Shown here piece after piece: positions 45,282 to 56,429 of a stretch of DNA of 64,000 nt; the stretch's first letter is position 1, and the number at the start of each line of letters is the position of its first letter. The notes beneath the pieces were generated by a model. The model was not told where the DNA came from, ran no database searches, and saw only the letters and a list, made by a program, of their open reading frames with translations. The stretch is taken from positions 13,826,001 through 13,890,000 of the forward strand of contig JAPNXP010000002.1 in NCBI GenBank assembly GCA_028753945.1. Direction: 5' to 3'. Both the position numbers and the translations under genes were made by a program. The stretch is from Hexactinellida sp. DTS-2022 (taxonomy: Eukaryota; Porifera; Hexactinellida).

Positions 45282-48200
45282 ATGACATCAATTTCGGGTA
45301 CTTATCTCGTTCTCATATTAATATTTATTGCTATATTATTCAATCAAATATCTTCTCAGGACGACTGTAATTCAAATGTGATAGGAAAACATTTCATAAT
45401 TGGATTTACTGAAAATAATGGACGGAATCAACTTGAAAATACCGAATTACATCTACTTATGGTTTCTTTTAATCCAGAGATAACTCGGGTTAAGATAAGC
45501 AGTAAATATATGCTTAGTGATAACACTATGTTCGCAACAATAAGGCAATTACCGCCTGGAGGATATGAGCGTGTTATTGTTCCAACTGAATTGGAAATGA
45601 TTGGAACTGAAAAGAGTTTAAAGTCCGTTGAAATCGAATCCGATTTCAGGATTAGTGTCTACGCCATTCATTTGGAACCCTACACAACAGATGGATACTT
45701 GGCAATACCGGTTGAGAATCTCGGAACTCAATATGTTATATCTACTTATAGGGAGAATTCATTATTTGCTTTGTTTAGCACAGAAGACGACACAGTAGTG
45801 ACAGTGCTGTTAAGTACTCTGGCTACTATTGAAGGAACAGCATATTCTGCTGGAGATACGGTGACTCTTGAGCTGAATAGATTAGAAGCTTTTCAAATTG
45901 TAAGCAATGATATAACAGGTTCTATTGTCAGTAGTAATCATCCAATTTCTGTTATTGGCGGGAATCGATGTGCGAATCAACCCGGGTCAACTTGTGATAC
46001 ACTTTCAGAACAGATGATACCTGTGAATAGCTGGGGAACAAAACATTTCTATTCCAATCCTCCGAATGAGCAGGATAATTCTCGATTCATAATGGTTGCA
46101 TACTTCGATAACACTATTTTCACTGTGGATAGTATAGAAATAACTTTGGCACCAGGTGAAGTATGGGAAGAATATTTATCTGGGAGTGGAATAATAACAA
46201 CAAGTAAACCAGCCTTATTAACTCAAGTATTATACCAAGTTAATGGCGTGGTTGTTGATCCTTCTCTAATTCAAGTTCCTTCTGAGAATCAATTTACTTC
46301 TTCATTAGGGTTCACTACTCCCACACATTCAGCAGCTAACACTGATGGTTTTGTAAATTATGTGAATATAATTGTAAAATCAAATTTCAGAAATTCAATC
46401 CGTTTAAATGAACAAGAAATTACTAGTACAAGTTCACTACCTTCTCTCTTGAGTGAGAGTAACATAGACAATTCCGATTATGTACTACTGATAGTACAGT
46501 TACCTCGAGAAGAAGCTCTCTACTACATTACACTAGACACTGATTCTAATTCTCCTATGTCAGCAATCGTTTATGGCTCTGAAAGATATGAGTCATACGG
46601 TTATGCTGGTGGTTTATCTCTGCCTAGTAGTCAGAGACTCCTAACAATCAATCCATTTTATATACGCCAATTAGGAGGAGAGAGACTGACTATCGATTTA
46701 CCATGTGATATTAGGTTAACAGTTGAGGATTTTTCTATCCTGCGGTGTAAATTCGGTCTCATTGTAGTAGAAGGGGAATATAGTAATAATCTGCTCACTT
46801 GTGTTACTCCTGCGCTATTTAATACGGGTTTTATTACATTATATGTATCAATTGATGAGGGAGATTCATTTCCATTCAGTGGGGGAATATATGTTGCTAA
46901 TGAAGAAAGCATACAGCCTCTCATTTCAATTCATAACCAGGGAAACTATCTACTTGATTTTACATCAAATTCTCCAACAACTTTGACTTGGAATCAACAA
47001 ATATTTGGAAATCCGAGTATGAGTTTACGATTGGAGCTACTATTAGTAACTGATCCATTTGCGCCAACACCCGAATGGGGATTAAAAGTTGTGCTGATGG
47101 AAGAAGTAGCGAATACAGGTTCACTGTCGGTATTACTATCGGATATTGCTCCAACTAGAAGCAGACGATTTGTATTTCAGAACCCTAGGACTATTGGAAC
47201 TCTGATATTATATCCGTCGCTTAGAATAATTAAATATGCTTATATAACTGCTCGAACTTTTATTGTTGCAACTACAGTTGCCATTTCAAGTATAACTTGT
47301 GAAAACTTTCGAAACATTCTAAGTAAAACACCACAAGGATTAGGTGCTTGCCCATGTAAAGCAAATGTTGCTGATGCGGATACTAATTTTATTGAAGATG
47401 AAAATCCATTTCTCGAATACTTCCATCCTGGGTCTACAATATGTTATAGATCACGGACAGCTTCGTTTAGTGGATCTAGTCAACAGTGTTGTTATAGAGG
47501 TAATGGCAATATTAATCTGAAAGGATTAGGTGCCGGGACATCGGATACCTATCATCCATCTCGAAGTAAATTCAACCATTTAAGGTATGATGTGTTGCCA
47601 TGGTTGTTTTGCTGTAAGTATTCTGAGACTGACAGTTGCAATCTTTATCTCCGTCACAGACCGTCTGATGACTGCTCTAGATATCCCAGACCTGTTCGCG
47701 CAAGAACATCGGGAGATCCACATTTTTCTAGCCTTGATGGTCTCCAATACACATTCAACGGAGTGGGAGAATTCACAATTGCTTCATCTATTTTGCATAA
47801 TTTTACTTTTCAAGCTAGAATGGAAAAATATCAAAATACATCTTCCTCTGTTTACACTGCTTTTGCAATTCAAACTCAAAACTCAAGCAGGATTCAGTTG
47901 CAAAGAAATATAATAAACCAAACACTTATAATTGTTGACGATGTGACCATCCAACTAACTGAAGGGGTGATACAAGAAACGATTGCAACCGAGGCGACTC
48001 TTCTTATTGAAAATGATTTATCACAAGTTATTGTTCATTTCAGCATTGGTATTTCCTTGAGAATCTACCTATTCGCAGAATCAATGGCATTCCTCCTCCA
48101 GTTGGATGACTCTTTTAGAGGAAGTATGAGAGGTCTTCTTGGTAACTTCAATGGAAACACTAGTGATGACTTAATGTCACCCAATGGTGATGTTATTTCC

Positions 48201-48806
48201 ATTTATTCTAACCTATCTCAGATTCATTATCAGTTTGGCTTGAATTGGATGATAACTGGGAATGAATCTTTATTTAGTTATCAAACTCCATTCGATTACA
48301 GCACATATTCTCAACCTTCCTTCTTACCTTCATTCATATCACCGAATGTTACTCAGGTCAGTCAAGATGTCAGAGATTTATGTGGTGATTCAATTTCTTG
48401 TTTATTCGATGCTGTCACTACCGGAAAGTTATCATTCGCTAATGAGACTCTAACATTCTCAAACATAGTGGAAGCTCTAACGAACACATATGTTGAGATT
48501 ATTAGCTGTGGATTCCCCTCTAATGTTGAAAATGCTATACTCAACAAGTATGACTTTTTTGCTGGCAATACCATTGCTGTCTCTTGTAATCCAGGTTATA
48601 AATTAACTGGGCCTGATGTTATTTATTGTAATCAGACTGGAGTTTGGTCGGGTAATTTTACATGTTCTCTATCTCCGTATTCCTTTTCTTTCCCCTACCT
48701 TGCACTTATTTTTATCCCTGTTTTATTCTTCATTCTTATCATTTTTTTCTTCTTTTTTATATTTATTTACGAAATACAGAAACTGAAACGTATCTATTAT
48801 GTTTGA
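45282..48806 (+). CDS. SUSD2/mucin-4-like surface protein: IgGFc-binding, IPT, AMOP, VWD, Sushi, TM
   Basis: 1174 residues in one exon. Signal peptide about 1-25 (LVLILIFIAILFNQISSQ). An IgGFc-binding-type N-terminal domain spans about 100-440, with the hallmark GNRCANQPGSTCDTLSEQ near 226. An IPT-like segment lies at about 455-545 (LTIDLPC…CVTPALFNTG…VSIDEG). An AMOP domain covers about 665-790 with many Cys (GACPCKANV; QQCCYRGNG). A VWD domain starts near 807 (SGDPHFSSLDGLQYTFNGVGEFTI), a CCP/Sushi module is at about 1073-1130, and a very hydrophobic membrane helix at about 1135-1162 with a short cytosolic tail (EIQKLKRIYYV). The AMOP-VWD-Sushi-TM order matches SUSD2 and mucin-4 relatives, which act in adhesion and mucus-like layers. 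Expected at the cell surface. A 3.5-kb gene of this make-up without introns is unusual. Confidence 0.85.
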   Translation: MTSISGTYLVLILIFIAILFNQISSQDDCNSNVIGKHFIIGFTENNGRNQLENTELHLLMVSFNPEITRVKISSKYMLSDNTMFATIRQLPPGGYERVIVPTELEMIGTEKSLKSVEIESDFRISVYAIHLEPYTTDGYLAIPVENLGTQYVISTYRENSLFALFSTEDDTVVTVLLSTLATIEGTAYSAGDTVTLELNRLEAFQIVSNDITGSIVSSNHPISVIGGNRCANQPGSTCDTLSEQMIPVNSWGTKHFYSNPPNEQDNSRFIMVAYFDNTIFTVDSIEITLAPGEVWEEYLSGSGIITTSKPALLTQVLYQVNGVVVDPSLIQVPSENQFTSSLGFTTPTHSAANTDGFVNYVNIIVKSNFRNSIRLNEQEITSTSSLPSLLSESNIDNSDYVLLIVQLPREEALYYITLDTDSNSPMSAIVYGSERYESYGYAGGLSLPSSQRLLTINPFYIRQLGGERLTIDLPCDIRLTVEDFSILRCKFGLIVVEGEYSNNLLTCVTPALFNTGFITLYVSIDEGDSFPFSGGIYVANEESIQPLISIHNQGNYLLDFTSNSPTTLTWNQQIFGNPSMSLRLELLLVTDPFAPTPEWGLKVVLMEEVANTGSLSVLLSDIAPTRSRRFVFQNPRTIGTLILYPSLRIIKYAYITARTFIVATTVAISSITCENFRNILSKTPQGLGACPCKANVADADTNFIEDENPFLEYFHPGSTICYRSRTASFSGSSQQCCYRGNGNINLKGLGAGTSDTYHPSRSKFNHLRYDVLPWLFCCKYSETDSCNLYLRHRPSDDCSRYPRPVRARTSGDPHFSSLDGLQYTFNGVGEFTIASSILHNFTFQARMEKYQNTSSSVYTAFAIQTQNSSRIQLQRNIINQTLIIVDDVTIQLTEGVIQETIATEATLLIENDLSQVIVHFSIGISLRIYLFAESMAFLLQLDDSFRGSMRGLLGNFNGNTSDDLMSPNGDVISIYSNLSQIHYQFGLNWMITGNESLFSYQTPFDYSTYSQPSFLPSFISPNVTQVSQDVRDLCGDSISCLFDAVTTGKLSFANETLTFSNIVEALTNTYVEIISCGFPSNVENAILNKYDFFAGNTIAVSCNPGYKLTGPDVIYCNQTGVWSGNFTCSLSPYSFSFPYLALIFIPVLFFILIIFFFFFIFIYEIQKLKRIYYV

Positions 48807-49587
48807 AAGTAACATTTGAGACCAAATCACTTTTTGAAAGTATTTTTGAGATTCAAACTAACTTTACCAAATTATTTTATTATTTATATAAATATATTCT
48901 CATTCCTATGCTATATGCTATTTTATTTATTTTTATTCAACTCGATATTCATTGTCAAGTTTCCATATATTTATCACAATAAACACATACTTATGCGTTT
49001 TTATTAGAGGAGTTTAGAAAACAAAATTTCAACTTCATTAATCGAAATTAAACTTGCGGGAATTCCTGGGGAATTTCTTATCATCTATTCTTGAAATTTA
49101 AAGGAAACTTAGACATTCACATTGAACATGCTTCAATTATTATTATTATTCTTTACATACGTATGATGTATGAAACTGTACAATGTCTATTGACAACAGA
49201 GCAGAGCGTATACATCAGTTTTGTAAAATTTTGGTTCTGTTCCACCAAACCCATGCATGACAGGCAAGACTTGGAGCCAAGTGAATTCCCCAGGCCAGTT
49301 AATAGGACTGATGGACGTCGGGACATTTACCCCTCCGGGCTGTCTCCAATTTTGTACCAATATTATCGTGTATCGACCCATTTACCTAGATTCTGGGCTC
49401 CCACGACATATACTCTCCCATGGCCCCTCGGACTAACGGGCCGTGGGGGAACTTCTCTCTCGTGCGTCTCTAGAATTCCCAATTATAAAGTAATATTTCA
49501 TAAAGCAACGAAGAAACAACATTAATTTATTGGACAGTTATTTCCTCGCTACATAAAGTATAGTAAAGTTACATATATATTATAGAG

Positions 49588-49917
49588 CAGTGGTTTTCAA
49601 CCGGGGTTCCGCGACTAAGCCTCAAGGGATCCGCGGGATTATTGGAAAATCGATGTAAATACATCAGAGACTCATAAGTCATTCGGAAATACAATCTTTA
49701 GCATCTTATTTACTATCAAACCACGAATACAAGAAATATGCAAAAGTAAACAATCAAAGATCTCACATTGAAACTGTACCTGACAATACTAGTTAATAAA
49801 TAAATGTAAATAAATTTGTTATAAATATATTCGTAGAGGAATTAGAAATGTAGGGTTCCGCGTGCTGCTACAAACAATTTAGGGGTTCCGTAGTACAAAA
49901 AAGGTTGAAAACCACTG
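49588..49917. mobile_element. hAT MITE, Charlie-like ends
   Basis: 330 bp from CAGTGGTTTTCAACCGGGG to GGTTGAAAACCACTG. Flanking 8-mers ttatagag and ttatagac match at 7 of 8. The terminus CAGTGGTTYTCAACC is shared with Charlie/MER-type hAT elements across animals. Internal GGGTTCCGCG motifs repeat near both ends. Confidence 0.87.
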
Positions 49918-50297
49918 TTATAGACATTATTAGATAGTAATTAGTGTGCTTCTAGTAAAAACGTTATAGTAGAGTCCTACTATGTCGTATACATTACACC
50001 TTCGGTTAATCTTGAACAAACCCAATGTAAATTTTCGTTCTGGTGTATCTGCATACTGTTTATAGGTGCCTTAATAAATAGTTATAGACTTAAATAGTAT
50101 AATTGAGTTAATTAATAATTGGGTACTCCGCTTAAACGGGTCGAACTATCCTTGGACTGAAGAGACCCGATTAAAGTGGAGTTGACTATATTTCCATACC
50201 TCCATTTCGACAATCAAGTAACAACAACAAATATAATATTTTAGTTTAGTGCGACATAAAGAGCAGGTATATAGTTGGGTTATCTAATAGTATCACT

Positions 50298-50504
50298 CAT
50301 AGGCGCCGGACTCAAGTTCTGCCTTCTGGGAGGCAACTTCTTCGGGTTTCTTGTTTAGAAACATTTGTTCTCTGATACCGACAATTCCTCGTGACAGATA
50401 TTTTGTAAATACAAAGAACTTGTTTACCGTCGCGGTTAGCTAAATAATCTCCCAAGCCATAAGACCTGGGGAGGACCCCCAGAAACCCAACATCGGCGCC
50501 TATG
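50298..50504. mobile_element. hAT-like MITE, CATAGGCGCCG family
   Basis: Left end CATAGGCGCCGGA, right end CATCGGCGCCTATG. Flanks gtatcact / gtaccatc agree at 5 of 8. Related by its ends to the elements at 5708, 6244 and 56123. Confidence 0.68.
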
Positions 50505-50602
50505 GTACCATCGTATATTAATAATGATGTGCTAAGTAATCAGCGTTATACTATCCCCTATTCTAATACTCCTAGCAATTCCTTTATAACTTTCTAGTTA
50601 TA

Positions 50603-53600
50603 ATGGCAACAGAACATTCTCCCTACCTTTCCTCCTCTATTGGTGCTTTGCATAATCTCTCACCTCCCAAACACATTTCAAAGCACATGTACAATTCCTC
50701 CCATACACAACTGGACCAAGAGCTACAAGACTCACTTACCAATCTTGACGGTGCTATCTCTGACAGCGTGAGGGAAGATATGCCTACATTCTCTCCCACT
50801 AATATTCCGGGTGCAGCCCAGGTGTTAACACCTGACAGAAATACTGATGCGCCTTATGATTCATTCGCTGCGCTGACTGAAGGAGAGCTTCAAGATAGAT
50901 CTAAGTAAGATTAATACGATTTGGTTTTAGACATTTGGAATTATATATCTAACATTATTTAGCTAATTAAACAATTAGCATCAACTTTCCAGTATCCTTA
51001 CAGGAATACTATGGCAAGTCCTTTACCACGTTTCGTTTTCATTGTATTTTTGAATAATATAAGTTCTTCTAAGTATTCAGTAAAATTTCATGGCAAAAAT
51101 ATTGAATATTTTAAACGACACTTTTTAGTGGATTCCACCAAAACCACTTGCTTTTAATAATCCTCTTATTAATAACAAAATGTTTCCATTTTGAATAATA
51201 CAGTCTGTTCTCTCTAATTGTCCACTTCTCTAATAGTCCACTTTTATAATAGTCCACTTATTTAATTGTCCAAATAAACTATTTATATATCTGTAATAGT
51301 CCATATTCTCTAATAGTCCACTTTGGGCCAATTGTCCACTGGTGGACTATTAGATAGAACGGTGTGTACTTATTTTTGGTTATATAGATCAATAGACAAA
51401 TGCCCTCGAGAGGACTATTATTTACATGAGGCGATTTCTCTTTTAAAATAAATGAAAATTTGTTTGATACCACAAGTATAGACAAGTAGAAAATTAGAGA
51501 AATCCAAGTAAGCACAGTTAAGTGAAAACTCCTCGTTCAAAAAGTGTCTGTAAACAGCTTGACAAGGTACTATAAGTCTTAACTGCAACAGAGATAATAT
51601 TAAATCAATTTGCTACTGAAAATTATCAAATAGTAAAAAATTCATTTTTTTAACATACTAACATCTCGGCGAATCGATTCTGCAATGAAGATTTCATATG
51701 GGGTGAAAACGGTTGAATAATTGTTCTGGAAATTAAACAACTGTTTATAAACAGCAGTTGAAAATTGTGTTTTCAATCCCATGCCCACTTATGAAATTTA
51801 GAAGATCCCTTGTGACGTACAATCTCTTTAATATAGATCTGGTACTCAAATGGACTCTGCAATCCAATTTATGAGCATCACTGGTCAGTCCACTACGCGC
51901 CCTCTCAACCTCAGAGACTTAACTTCACAACCTCACAACGCCACCCTTACGACTCCATCATTAGATCAGTTCGACAAAACAACTGATCATCACTATAGTG
52001 AGAATGTTTATGTCATATTGTAGTACACTTTTAAATACCGTACACCTACAATAGAACCTCTTTAGAACGAACATGGTTATTACTAACACTATTTCCCCTT
52101 CAAAGCCTTTTAAATAAAAATCAAATTTATTAATACTATTTCCGGAAAAAGATGAACACATTTTGACGGTCACCTGGTATTTGTACTTTATTAATAACGA
52201 AGTTCAACTGTATATGTTTCAATGTGAGTCCGAATCTAGTGAATTCGCGAATACACAAGTGCAAGTGCGAACGTAGTACAATAAAGGACCATGGGTATAA
52301 CCCAAAAGGAAGATTTAGGATTAACATTGCAACATATACAAAGGGCGTTCAAACTTTACGTAACGCAAAAATCCAGGTAATTTGTAGTTTTGTACTCCCC
52401 CCTCCCTATGTCACGCTTTTTTCACCATTTGTATACAAAAAGGATGGTCTGTCACACATTGGATAACTTTCCCCATCCCCCTTGGAAGCGTTACGTAACT
52501 TTTGAACGCCCCAAATTGTTTTGAATCCCAGAAATGTTGCTATAGTCTTGTCGTTGGAAGGTTGAACCTAGAAATATTAATACAAAGCGTTTTTTAGTAT
52601 CACTAGATAGATAGATAGATAGACTTTATTTTTTGAGGATAACCTATTCACTAAAAGTGATCTACCATAGGGTCCTCCAGATAAAATTACAACATAAATA
52701 CAGAGATTGACAAAAAAAACAAAAAAAAACAGTTAAGATCAAAGAATAACATATCCAAAATCCGCTAAAATCCGTTTAGGGGGAAATAATTATGCGGGTG
52801 GCCTTTTCATAGTAAATCGCCGACATGTCCGTAACTAACATTCTCAAATCAAATCTAATCAACTTATAATCACCATATTTGTACTCAGCGTAAAATTTCC
52901 AGCAATTTAATATATCACATGACCATATTTGAATGAATTTTTCCTTAGCAACGCTGGAATGCAAACATTGGGTGCGGCCTGTGCAACCAGAAGAAGCACA
53001 CTCCCATTATTTTTATTATTTACCTATAACCCTGTTATTATCAATATTACTCATCTAGGCGGACTCACATATGATCAAGTTGGACTTGAGTCTCTCCTCA
53101 CAGACGCAGAGCCGTCTTTCTCGCTGCCTCGACTAGCTACAGCTAGTTTAACTGGAGAAAGTTTAGACACATACAATCTAAGAGGAACAGATTTGTTCTC
53201 TCAGTTCCATATCTCCTTAAGACAGCTGCTTCAATCCGGATATGAGAGATTCACTCCAGAAGGCGTGCTAGAATCTATCAAATCCTATCAAGAGATATGT
53301 TGCAAACAGCTTATAATTTTCGATAACTTGAAACACAACTCTTTTTCCCTCCAGGATAAATCAATGCGCGAATTGCAACAGCTTCATCAGAGATTAACAC
53401 AGGAACACCATACCTGGAAATTAATTCAGTTCCTCCATAGAGAATTAACATTTGATGAAAATGTTAAAAACATGGAAACTGAAGAAAGAAGTGAGGTTTT
53501 GTTTACAAGCGAAAAACGAGTTGTAGACCATCTGCTACAGCATGATCCTAACGTACGTCGTTATCATGCTGTAGTGGAATGGCTAGAAGATTTAGCAACA

Positions 53601-55556
53601 GTAGAGTTGGAGACAAATCCACTCAAATCGAAGTGTTTGGCTAAAAACATTTGTTTTGAGAATACATTATTAGAATTGAGGGATTTTCGAAATAAGAGAA
53701 GGCCATTGAATCCGAATATCGTTACAGAAATCGACCCGGACGCTCCTCTGCGACAGAAGAAACAGCTGTCAGAACTCGACCAGAAGGACGAGCTAATGCT
53801 CTCTCAGTGCATTTGGTACCAAGTGCGGGCTGGGTGCATTGACGAGGCACAAGATATTCTCGAGAAAGTAGGACAGCCGTTGAAAGCGAGTAATTTCGAA
53901 GGAGGAAAGTTTTACCATGACCCGAACTACGAAGTTGAACCTGAAGACATTGCTTACCCCGCCCTGATACAGGGTAATATGAATCGAGACATATGGAAGT
54001 TTATCATGCTCAAAATGTCAGAGGATACTCGCTTTAACGTGTATGAGCGGGCAATATACGGAACTTTAAGCGGGAATCTGAACACAATTCTACCCGCGTG
54101 TAAGACTTGGAATGATTGGCTATGGGCCAGCTATAAGGTAATGCTGGATGTGTTTTTGGAATGCGAAATTCGAAACACACCCCACAACAGACGCGGGAAA
54201 GCTCCTAAAGATTTACCTTCAACCTATTGGCAACAGAATCTGGAGCCAGATATAATATTCACAGACATTCAAGCCAGCCAGAATGAGAATATTCGCCGTT
54301 ATGCCAATTCAAATTTCGGTCTAATTCAATTCTATCTGATAACTAATCAGCTCGAGGAGCTTATTGATACTATGCTAAGTTGGGTTAATGGCAGCGAAGA
54401 GAGTCAATCGAATCCAGGGACACATCTCCTAAGGTTCACAGCTCATTTGGTCATATACTGCAGACAGATAGAGTTACCAGTTGATGTCGAGAAATGTGAT
54501 GCGATATTGGATGGATACATTCGTGAGTTGATTCGTTTGAAAGAGTTTGAAATGATCGGTACGTACACTGCGTGTCTAGCTAACACGGAGAAACAGGTCA
54601 GCTGTTATTCTAAGCTCCTACAGTCCATACCTGACACTGAGTCTCACAAGCGTTGTCTCAACATAGCTAAAGAAGCCGGCCTCAATACTAACTTGATAAT
54701 AAGGCGAATGGTAGAGACAGTGAAAGGCGAGCAAATCCAATGGCTTTATCAACATGATATTCCTAAGTCGGAAACCGTGTCAGAATTCGATCTAAAGAAA
54801 ATACAGGTCATGGACTGGTTGCTCTATGACCAGGATCAACTGCCCGAGGCATTGATCCAAGGCTTGACTTTGATTAGATTGTTCCTCAGCGCGAATAAAT
54901 ATGTAGCCGCCTCGAAAATATTTATAAAGTTGCCTCGAAATATCTTGCACTTACTGTTAGAGAGGTGGAAGCGAGCAAAGGGTAATGCAGCTACTCCACC
55001 AGAATTTGAGAATTCCATAAAGGAGTATTTGTGTTTCAGCGCTTATTTCGAAGCCCGAGAAGCATTCGATGACTGGTTCACTTATTTCTATCAACAGAGA
55101 CCGCATCAGCCAGAGTCTCAGTCCCAACAAAGCTATCTCTCTAAGATCATATCTGAGGAGCGAATAACTGAGTTCAATCGGGAGATGGAGGCGTGGCAGG
55201 ATACAATGGAAGCCTATCAAATAACCGCGAAGGATAAGATTGAAAAGGTGTTACTTTTCGAAGGAGGCTGGATGCTCGACAGATACGATTTAGAAGATGA
55301 AGAGCGAAAGAGACAACAAAAAATGTTGAGAAATGTGTGCCTCCCAAGCCTTTGTTTCTTGCTTTATTCGCTTTTAAAGGAATGCGGGCATTATCAGAAC
55401 TGTTTACGAATTGCGAATCTTGTGGCTAGTGAAGATTATAAACTGTATCAGCTATTCACAAAAGAAGAGTTCAACAAATTACTCAATCTAATGAAGGAAT
55501 CTTCTGTTTTGATGTCTGAGAGGAAAGAAATGGGCTTTCTTGGCTATCCATTGTAG
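50603..55556 (+). CDS. NUP107: Nucleoporin NUP107
   Basis: Three exons, 50603-50904, 51837-51997 and 53059-55556, with phases that fit exactly (TCTAA|GTAAGA, ATATAG|ATC, TATA|GTGAGA, CATCTAG|GC), give 986 residues, close to vertebrate NUP107 (about 925). It is a scaffold component of the Y-complex of the nuclear pore, at the stem next to NUP133. Exons 1-2 encode a disordered Ser/Thr/Pro-rich N-terminus; exon 3 encodes the all-helical Nup84/Nup107 domain (for example SQCIWYQVRAGCIDEAQDIL, DIWKFIMLKMSEDTRFNVYE, NDWLWASYKVMLDVFLE), ending LLKECGHYQNCLRIANLVA…EFNKLL. The frame just upstream of the exon 3 acceptor reads into repeat DNA, so the protein does not start there. Intron 1 contains a pogo-like MITE; intron 2 a LINE tail and a repeat shared with the foldback element. 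Confidence 0.93.
51201..51366. mobile_element. pogo-like MITE with TAATAGTCCACTT repeats, in NUP107 intron 1
   Basis: 166 bp with CAGTCTGTTCTCTCTAATTG at the left and, in reverse, CACACCGTTCTATCTAATAG at the right, with TA on both sides. The inside repeats TCTAATAGTCCACTT. Confidence 0.72.
52605..52745 (-). mobile_element. LINE 3' tail with (TAGA)n end, in NUP107 intron 2
   Basis: On the minus strand: GGACCCTATGGTAGATCACT, then TGAATAGGTTATCC, AATAAAGT and (CTAT)5. This closely resembles the 3' UTR of L2/CR1-type LINEs in many invertebrates. Only the end is present; no reverse transcriptase. Confidence 0.65.
52880..52965 (-). repeat. Repeat shared with the foldback element
   Basis: GTAAAATTTCC…TATATCACATGA…CATATTTG-AATTTTTCC…TAGCAACGCTGGAATG matches both arms of the 43424-45046 foldback element (44225-44295 and its complement). 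A third, solo copy in NUP107 intron 2. Confidence 0.7.
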
Positions 55557-55758
55557 TCATTTAAGTTTGATTCTATTTGTTTTAGGTTTATCGCTTATGC
55601 TTACAAAAATTTGTTAATTGAAATTGTGTTGATGCTTATGCATGCAAATTACATTCATTCATTGCTCTGTTTAGTTCCTAGTAACAAGAAATTGACCCAA
55701 TAGTACCGAATATCTCAACCAATTAGTATTATTTAAGATATTATTTAAGGAATACGTA

Positions 55759-55976
55759 CAGTCAGGTTCTTTTATTATGAACATTCAAGGGACCAAAAAT
55801 TGTGTTCATAATAGAGAAACTTCATAATAAGCGAACTCAACTTGATACAAATTTAATAACTTACAATGGGTTTAAACCCATTGTAAGTTATTAAATTGGG
55901 ACCGTAGGGTTTGTTCATAATAAAAAATCTTCATATTAACAGACGAAATCTTGTTCATAATAAGCAGACCTGACTG
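55759..55976. mobile_element. pogo-like MITE containing a 48-bp perfect palindrome
   Basis: CAGTCAGGTTCTTTTATTAT at the left; in reverse CAGTCAGGTCTGCTTATTAT at the right; TA on both sides. Positions 55850-55897 are a perfect palindrome centred on TTTAAA (arm CTTACAATGGGTTT). GTTCATAATA motifs repeat throughout. Confidence 0.82.
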
Positions 55977-56122
55977 TATATCACTATTAGAGTTGTTACT
56001 AAATCATATAGATAGTCAATGGTTTTACTTAATTAGCCACCATCAAAATTTCTTTTTGTCGAGCACTGCTATTAATCATATAGATAGTCAATCCTATTTT
56101 GGGTAAATTGCCATTATAACAA

Positions 56123-56429
56123 CAGTGGCGTCGAACTTTTCCATTTGTGGAAAATCATGCCGGGGCGAGTTAGGAATTTTTTTATATTTCACCTAGTATA
56201 AAACGTGTTTTTCCGAAAAGCTGTTTTCACCAAATAGGTTCGTGTCGAACTTAACTTATGAATACTTTACAGCAATGTTCGCAGTGGGTCCAAACATGCA
56301 GGAAATTAGTTCAAAAAGGAGTCAAAATAGCAATCCATGGTCAGGTGGATCCATCCAAATTATCACCGAATTTCGGCAGATTTATGCTCGGGCGGAACAG
56401 TGGCCGCCCCGGCATGGTTGACGCCTATG
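56123..56429. mobile_element. hAT-like MITE, CATAGGCGTC family
   Basis: Left end CAGTGGCGTCGAAC, right end in reverse CATAGGCGTCAACCATGCC. Internal CGGGGCG motifs near both ends are inverted. The 78-codon ORF overlapping it (56258-56494) is not a gene. Target duplication not clear. Confidence 0.6.

Larger units (their letters stand above)
48807..50602. other. Intergenic region between SUSD2-like gene and NUP107
   Basis: 48807-49080 is AT-rich 3' flank. 49240-49470 is a GC-richer block that I cannot assign (no gene, no paired ends). 49588-49917 is a hAT MITE, 50126-50190 a pogo-like scrap, 50298-50504 another hAT-like element. The remaining 100 bp precede the NUP107 start. Confidence 0.6.

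Noticed and set aside
49091-49525. 144-codon plus-strand ORF
   Set aside because: It joins AT-rich sequence with the GC-rich block without any domain; probably chance.
52929-53058. Upstream extension of the NUP107 exon 3 frame
   Set aside because: It runs into repeat DNA shared with the foldback element. The CATCTAG acceptor at 53058 fits the phase of exon 2 exactly.
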